Positions 6,784 through 10,221 of a stretch of DNA of 10,221 bases are shown piece after piece. The notes beneath the pieces were generated by a model. It did no database searches, was not told the origin of the DNA, and saw only the letters and a list, made by a program, of their open reading frames with translations. The translations under genes and the position numbers were made by a program. Source of the DNA: DATGSF01 sp035302865 (GTDB lineage: Bacteria; Bacteroidota; Bacteroidia; Chitinophagales; Chitinophagaceae); contig DATGSF010000215.1 in NCBI GenBank assembly GCA_035302865.1, positions 1-10,221 of the forward strand, read 5' to 3'. Within the stretch, counting starts at the first letter, position 1, and the number at the start of each line of letters is the position of its first letter.

Positions 6784-7263
6784 ATGTTTAGCAAAATGCG
6801 AAATTTAATTGTAAAAACTATAGTGCTATCAGCTTTAATTCCTTCTATTTATTTAATGGGAATAAGTTTATTTCTCTTAATTCCTGCTTTATTTGAAAAC
6901 ATTAAATACAATTCTTTTTTAGATACCACAATTTTGTTTTTTTCTATTATTTTTGGAATCCTAGGTTTTGTAGCTTTTATTTTCCAATTATTTTACAAAT
7001 CTAAATCTAAAGTAAAAATAAAAATCCTCTTTTTGTTGTTGAGCATAATTGGATATTTTACTTTTATTTCTTTTGAAAGGGGAATTCAAGGTTGGAAAAA
7101 TATGTTTGATAGCCTGATAAATATCAAAGACAATTTAATAGATTTTTATATGGTATTATGGCCTGTATTAGTTTCCTTATTTCTTTTAATATATAATCTT
7201 GTTTTCTTAAATAGAATAAACAAAAACACTTCAAGGAATCATTTTATAGGAAATAATGAATAA
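6784..7263 (+). CDS. four-TM membrane protein of unknown function
   Basis: 159 residues from the ATG at 6784; a GTG two codons upstream (6778) is open, but the ATG is preferred. Four hydrophobic segments lie at about 11-37, 48-70, 79-97 and 118-142, separated by short basic (KSKSKVKIK, 72-80) and amphipathic (ERGIQGWKNMFDSL, 98-111) loops, with a polar tail. No family is recognised. It is the last gene before repeat copy B, so it falls inside the segment bracketed by the near-identical direct repeats that also holds the helicase-PRTase/DprA genes. Small membrane proteins are common as effectors in anti-phage modules and also as plain hypothetical genes; nothing here decides between these. Codon use is as AT-rich as the surroundings. 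Confidence 0.65.
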   Translation: MFSKMRNLIVKTIVLSALIPSIYLMGISLFLLIPALFENIKYNSFLDTTILFFSIIFGILGFVAFIFQLFYKSKSKVKIKILFLLLSIIGYFTFISFERGIQGWKNMFDSLINIKDNLIDFYMVLWPVLVSLFLLIYNLVFLNRINKNTSRNHFIGNNE

Positions 7264-7290
7264 AAACATCTGTCAACAAGTAGCTCCGCA

Positions 7291-7605
7291 TCATGCAATT
7301 CAATTCAAAATTTTTATAAATTCAAATTTCTGCTTCGATGGAAGTTTTAAAGTAAAGTCCGTTCGAATGTTATGACTTAAATCTCATCAAAGAAATAGCT
7401 TTATTATAAGGCAAGATTAAAAAATATACTATTTATACTTTCAAATATCTAATTCCAGATTTTGGCTAATGAATTTCTTAAAAAAACTATGTCAGGTAAT
7501 AAAATGTACATTCTACCTTTTGATAGAATTAATAAAAAAATAAGCTAAAATTTGTTAACTTAGAGGGTTGAAGGTACATTTGTAAAAAATGTAAATTGAT
7601 AATTA
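7291..7605 (+). repeat. intergenic repeat copy B (long form)
   Basis: About 315 bases homologous over the whole length to 9764-10095 (copy C), from TCATGCAATTCAA at the left end to AAATTGATAATTAA at the right. Shared blocks include AGAAATAGCTTTATTATAAG and the promoter region. Its inner part, 7439-7564, is identical to 2757-2882 (copy A) except for one base. It contains AATGTACATT (7503-7512) inside AGGTA/TACCT (7494-7498/7514-7518). No open frame is conserved between the copies, so this is a non-coding element. Confidence 0.88.
7551..7582 (+). promoter_or_regulatory. promoter in repeat copy B
   Basis: TTTG (7551-7554), 20-bp spacer, TACATTTG (7575-7582): a perfect match to the Bacteroidota TTTG...TAnnTTTG pattern. 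It would transcribe the gene at 7815 with an unusually long leader of about 225 bases. Confidence 0.7.
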
Positions 7606-7814
7606 AGACTGAGATAATTAGGAATTATGTCCTATTATATAAAGACTTTATGATAAAATTTGATAGACTAAGGAGTTTTGATTGTATTATTTAAGAAATA
7701 AGTTTTAAAAGCGTAATTCTAAATAATTCATTAATTTCTTTAAATAGAAATTTGAAGTTATTCTATAAAAGAGCTGATTTGGAATAACAAAAAACAAATT
7801 AAAATAACAGAAAT
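7606..7814. other. long leader of the DUF5684-like gene
   Basis: Non-coding on both strands. A small hairpin TAGGA (7619-7623) / TCCTA (7630-7634) replaces the TAGC...GCTA stem found in other leaders. An 8-codon frame starts in its loop (ATG 7627 to TGA 7651-7653). Nothing else is recognised. Confidence 0.35.
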
Positions 7815-8180
7815 ATGACATTAGAAATTATAGAGAGAGTATCATCATTTATAAATTTTAGCATTATAATAGGCTTCACCTTTCTCTATATAGTCTCTTG
7901 GATGCAAATATTTAAGAAAGCAGGAAAGTCGAGATGGATCGCTCTTATACCTATCTATAATATAATAGTACTGTTGGATATTCTCAACTTACCTAAATGG
8001 TGGATATTTTTATTCATTATTCCCTTTATTAACGTAATTATTTTAATATTTATTTATCACCAACTTTCCATCGCATTTAACAAAGGTGTTGGTTTTACAA
8101 TAGGTTTAGTGCTTGTAGCTTTTATATTTATACCAATATTAGGATTAGGGAAAGCTCAATATAGTCCAGAAAACATTTAG
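7815..8180 (+). CDS. DUF5684-like small membrane protein
   Basis: 121 residues with about four hydrophobic segments (12-31, 41-56, 61-81, 94-111). The layout fits the DUF5684 family: W-x-IF-KKAGK-SRW-ALIPIYNI (about 29-50), a KWW pair before the second hairpin (61-63), PFINVII (70-76), AFNKG (87-91) and PILGLGKAQY near the end (107-116). Members are widespread inner-membrane proteins of unknown role, often near signal peptidase I. Here no such neighbour is seen; the gene stands alone between repeat copy B and the next leader, which fits a single-gene cassette. The ATG at 7815 is preceded by an A-rich stretch typical of Bacteroidota starts. Confidence 0.75.
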   Translation: MTLEIIERVSSFINFSIIIGFTFLYIVSWMQIFKKAGKSRWIALIPIYNIIVLLDILNLPKWWIFLFIIPFINVIILIFIYHQLSIAFNKGVGFTIGLVLVAFIFIPILGLGKAQYSPENI

Positions 8181-8262
8181 AATAATGTAATAAATTCATT
8201 TTTTACAGATATTATTTATCAACTTCTTTTCAGACATAATAAGAGTTTTTGCTTTAAGAGTA

Positions 8263-8345
8263 ATTTGAACAAGTAACAACTAAATTAGTAAATCTTAATA
8301 GAAGAAAGTATATTTATAAAAAATGTTACTAAATAGCGGAGATGA
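8263..8345 (+). repeat. leader repeat D, homologous to 355-443
   Basis: This stretch and 355-443 share TTTGAACAAG, ACTAAATT, TAAATCTTAAT-GAAGAAAG-TATATTTATAAAA and TAGCGGAGATG in the same order, with a short length difference between the -7 box and TAGC. Both stand just upstream of a gene. The similarity is confined to non-coding DNA. Confidence 0.75.
8285..8316 (+). promoter_or_regulatory. promoter of the 150-residue membrane protein gene
   Basis: TTAG (8285-8288, one base off TTTG), 20-bp spacer, TATATTTA (8309-8316). Context and spacing match the four other leaders. The expected start of transcription is about 8323, just before the strong stem-loop at 8331-8376. Confidence 0.6.
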
Positions 8346-8376
8346 GGTAGGAGAACATTCTGCATCTATGCTATTT
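8331..8376 (+). promoter_or_regulatory. strong leader stem-loop (TAGC...GCTA type)
   Basis: AAATAGCGGAGATG (8331-8344) pairs with CATCTATGCTATTT (8363-8376): 12 Watson-Crick pairs, one G-T and one G/A mismatch, with an 18-base loop. It lies in the presumed 5' leader, 43 bases before the start codon at 8420. There is no T-run after it, so a terminator is unlikely. A structured leader, an RNA-binding site or a folded single-strand recombination site are all possible. Confidence 0.6.
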
Positions 8377-8419
8377 AGCACGGGATGCAAGTAAGAAAGC
8401 AAACATTAAAAACGATTCA

Positions 8420-8872
8420 ATGTTAACAGCAATTATTATATCAATTATCTCTTGTATCGGATTAGTATTCAGCCTGACCAAGAAAGGATTATTTCAAAAA
8501 TTTATTACTATTGGACTTGCTTTTTCGGCTTTTATTGTTTGGGCTGATAACAGAGATATTATTTTCGTCAGCATAATCTTACAATTAGGATTCGCTCTTA
8601 TCTCGATAATTTATGCTTTAATAGTAAAAAGACTTAAATTTCTTGACCGTATCGCGATTGGGTCGATTGGAATTACTTTAATGCTTGGAACAATATGGAT
8701 AATTCAACGTTATCCCGGACAAGCGAAATTACGACTTGCTTTAACAATTCCAATTATTTTGTTTCTTTGGACAACGGTCAAACACGGACGACAACAACCA
8801 AGGGAATTTGGATTTATGCTTATTTGGACAAGCTTGGCCATTGTACAACTGATAAATTATTTTATTTTATGA
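8420..8872 (+). CDS. polytopic membrane protein of unknown function
   Basis: 150 residues, almost entirely membrane-embedded, with hydrophobic segments at about 2-19, 27-42, 47-69, 76-95, 104-119 and 130-149. The only long polar loop is KHGRQQPREF (121-130). A WADNRD segment (41-46) and QRYPGQAKLR (96-105) lie at membrane edges. No family is recognised. The gene has its own promoter and stem-loop leader (8285-8376) and no close downstream partner, so it is a single-gene unit. Its coding sequence contains noticeably more G+C-rich patches (around 8645-8670 and 8710-8810) than its neighbours, which hints at a separate origin. A second frame overlapping its 3' end (about 8695-8934) has no protein-like features. 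Confidence 0.7.
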   Translation: MLTAIIISIISCIGLVFSLTKKGLFQKFITIGLAFSAFIVWADNRDIIFVSIILQLGFALISIIYALIVKRLKFLDRIAIGSIGITLMLGTIWIIQRYPGQAKLRLALTIPIILFLWTTVKHGRQQPREFGFMLIWTSLAIVQLINYFIL

Positions 8873-9037
8873 AAAATAAAAACACCTTATACCACAGGGT
8901 TTGCAAAAAGTTGCAGTCAAATTTTCGGAGTTAAAGCTTTTTAATTTGAATTACCACTTCGCTTAAAAATTTCAAAAGAATAGCATCCTCGCTACATTTC
9001 TGATTTTTATAGGCGATCCTAAAAAATAAAATAACAG
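8873..9037. other. spacer between membrane protein and lipoprotein genes
   Basis: Non-coding. It contains the palindrome AAAGCTTT (8934-8941) and a short TAGC (8981-8984) / GCTA (8991-8994) dyad. No match to the TTTG...TAnnTTTG promoter of the other leaders was found, so the next gene may be read from upstream or from an unseen promoter. Confidence 0.35.
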
Positions 9038-9724
9038 ATGTCAAAATACTTTTTCATAGCAACATTAATTTTTATCGTCTCCTGTGGACTGATAAATAAT
9101 AATATAGAAGAAAGCAAACCAGATAATTTAGTTTCTAATTCTAAAACAACAGAAAGCTTTAATGAGAATACGTATAAAATAACGGATAAAAATGAAAAAT
9201 TCTTATGGAGAGAAGATAGATATGATGAGGAATTGAAAGACACTTTTAACACAATAATTATAAATGAAGAATTAAGCAAATCCCTTAGTGAACCCGAAAG
9301 AGCAGCATTAGCTTTTGTAGTAACTTTTATTGGAAGTGAATGCAATTGGGACGGTGGGGCAAAAAACGATTTTAGTAATTTAAATTGCAAAGCATTAACT
9401 GCATTAGACTTAGGTTATCAATGTTCCGATAAACATTTAGATTTCTTAAGACAGTGGTTTAAAAAAGATAAGAAAGTTCTTAAAGAATTGGAAGAATGCC
9501 CAATTGTTCCTTATACCGCTAATAGTCAAAATACTTTTAACTACATTAACTTAAAAGTAAAAGAGGATATAATATCAGTAGAATTTGGTGCTAATGGAGT
9601 AAATCTAAGAATGGCTGAAAGTTGGAACTGGACAGAAACAAATCAATTCCAATTAGAAAATGATAATATTAGATTAATCAATAGAGATAAATCAAATATA
9701 AAGAGAGAAAAATTTGAATGGTAA
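9038..9724 (+). CDS. lipoprotein of unknown function
   Basis: 228 residues. The start ATG at 9038 gives a lipoprotein signal: MSKYFFIATLIFIVSC with the lipid-attachment Cys16 followed by Gly. A low-complexity Asn/Ser/Glu linker (about 17-48) follows, then a folded part. The segment from about 85 to 155 holds four cysteines (102, 117, 129, 154), which in a periplasmic or surface protein could make two disulfides, and conserved-looking motifs FIGSECNWDGG (97-107) and ALDLGYQCSD (122-131). The C-terminal part is beta-rich (INLKVKEDIISVEFGANGVNL) and ends charged. I do not recognise the family. It is followed by repeat copy C, so the unit ends there. Confidence 0.75.
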   Translation: MSKYFFIATLIFIVSCGLINNNIEESKPDNLVSNSKTTESFNENTYKITDKNEKFLWREDRYDEELKDTFNTIIINEELSKSLSEPERAALAFVVTFIGSECNWDGGAKNDFSNLNCKALTALDLGYQCSDKHLDFLRQWFKKDKKVLKELEECPIVPYTANSQNTFNYINLKVKEDIISVEFGANGVNLRMAESWNWTETNQFQLENDNIRLINRDKSNIKREKFEW

Positions 9725-9763
9725 ATAAGGACTAGAAAAACAAGATAAAATCCGAATTCCATA

Positions 9764-10095
9764 TCATGCAATTCAATCAAGTCAATACAATTTAATATTT
9801 TTTATAAATTCAAATTTATGCTTTGATTGAAGTTTTAAAGTAAAATCCGTTCAAAACCATTATCTTAAACCTCGTCAAAGAAATAGCTTTATTATAAGGC
9901 AAGATTAAGAAATATGCTATTTCTACTTTCAAATATATAATTCCAGGTTTTGGCTAATAAATATTTTTAAAAGACTTATGTCAAGTAATAAAAAGGTACA
10001 TTCTACTTTTTGATAGAATTAATAAAAAAATAAGCTAAAGTTTGTTAACTTTGAGGGATGAAGGTATATTTGTAAAAAATGTAAATTGATAATTA
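9764..10095 (+). repeat. intergenic repeat copy C (long form)
   Basis: About 332 bases homologous to 7291-7605 with scattered substitutions and small indels; its part 9927-10052 also matches copy A. It keeps the AGGTA/TACCT dyad as AAGTA (9983-9987) / TACTT (10004-10008), a compensatory change, although the inner palindrome is altered (AAGGTACATT). Inside it lies a perfect 9-bp dyad, AGAAATAGC (9879-9887) / GCTATTTCT (9916-9924), weaker in copy B. Confidence 0.85.
10041..10072 (+). promoter_or_regulatory. promoter in repeat copy C
   Basis: TTTG (10041-10044), 20-bp spacer, TATATTTG (10065-10072): an exact match to the Bacteroidota promoter pattern. It points out of the window toward the gene that probably starts near 10208. 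Confidence 0.7.
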
Positions 10096-10096
10096 A

Positions 10097-10134
10097 TAGC
10101 GGATATAGGACAAGATTAGATTGGATATTTGCTA
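10097..10134 (+). promoter_or_regulatory. leader stem-loop (TAGC...GCTA type)
   Basis: TAGCGGATAT (10097-10106) pairs with ATATTTGCTA (10125-10134) over all ten positions when two G-T pairs are allowed, with an 18-base loop, the same loop length as the stem at 8331-8376. It sits about 25 bases after the -7 box. The wobble pairs mean it is more stable as RNA than as DNA cruciform. Confidence 0.55.
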
Positions 10135-10207
10135 CAAAGAAGCGGATATAAGTAAATTATGGGTTACCTCTATAGAACGTCAGTTTTAAAATTAAACAGA
10201 CAGACGA

Positions 10208-10221
10208 ATGAAAAATAGAAC
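10208..10221 (+). CDS. possible start of the next gene (cut by window edge)
   Basis: ATG AAA AAT AGA at the very end of the window follows a promoter and stem-loop of the type that precedes genes elsewhere here. Only four codons are visible, so this is a guess from context. A 19-codon frame from 10159 to the TAG at 10216-10218 overlaps it. Confidence 0.25.

Noticed and set aside
7291..7605. insertion sequence or MITE
   Set aside because: No transposase, no terminal inverted repeats and no target duplications could be seen at the ends of the repeat copies.
8331..8376. intrinsic terminator
   Set aside because: The stem is strong but is not followed by a T-run, and it lies between a promoter and a start codon.
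8695..8934. 79-codon frame overlapping the 3' end of the 150-residue membrane protein
   Set aside because: Low-complexity Thr/Asn content and no leader; the overlapping frame has convincing membrane segments.
9019..9390. antisense open frame over the lipoprotein gene
   Set aside because: The + strand has a proper lipobox and cysteine pattern; the antisense frame does not look like a protein.
7291..10095. CRISPR array
   Set aside because: The repeats are long (over 100 bp), few, and separated by whole genes, not short identical repeats with regular spacers.
1..10221. tRNA or rRNA genes
   Set aside because: No cloverleaf with a conserved T-loop (GTTCRANNC) or rRNA core sequence was noticed in the non-coding stretches.

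Overview
The window looks like an accessory region of a Bacteroidota (Flavobacteriia/Cytophagia-like) chromosome. The DNA is strongly AT-rich. Shine-Dalgarno sites are not obvious. There is a PorP/SprF-type outer-membrane protein. Five intergenic promoters match the Bacteroidota consensus (TTTG, about 20 bp, TAnnTTTG). All confident genes lie on the + strand.

Layout: (1) 1-96 is the 3' tail of an unidentified gene. (2) 97-539 is non-coding and ends in a promoter leader. (3) 540-2590 is a two-gene operon with a 4-bp overlap: a lipoprotein alpha/beta hydrolase and a PorP/SprF-like protein. (4) 2591-2958 is non-coding and carries repeat copy A, a promoter and a stem-loop. (5) 2959-6183 is the main item: a RecQ-type helicase fused to a ComFC-like phosphoribosyltransferase (PRTase), followed 9 bp later by a divergent DprA/Smf-family protein. 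(6) 6184-6777 holds a broken SAM-methyltransferase remnant. (7) 6784-7263 encodes a four-TM protein of unknown function. (8) 7264-7814 is non-coding with repeat copy B and a promoter. (9) 7815-8180 encodes a DUF5684-like membrane protein. (10) 8285-8872 is a promoter, a stem-loop and a polytopic membrane protein. (11) 9038-9724 encodes an unknown lipoprotein. (12) 9725-10221 is non-coding with repeat copy C, a promoter and a stem-loop, probably the leader of a gene starting at about 10208.

The helicase-PRTase plus DprA pair is the best candidate for an undescribed system. It combines the partners of the competence machinery (helicase, ComFC-like PRTase, DprA). It also resembles the PRTase plus DprA-family pair known as the ShosTA toxin-antitoxin/anti-phage system, with a RecQ helicase added to the PRTase. 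A role in defence or in handling foreign DNA is an inference.

The block from the helicase to the four-TM gene lies between two direct repeats that are identical at 125 of 126 positions (2757-2882 and 7439-7564). The same promoter architecture, with an exact 20-bp spacer, precedes five transcription units, and TAGC...GCTA stem-loops recur around these leaders. Together this suggests a modular array of promoter-bearing accessory gene cassettes that exchange by recombination in the shared leaders.
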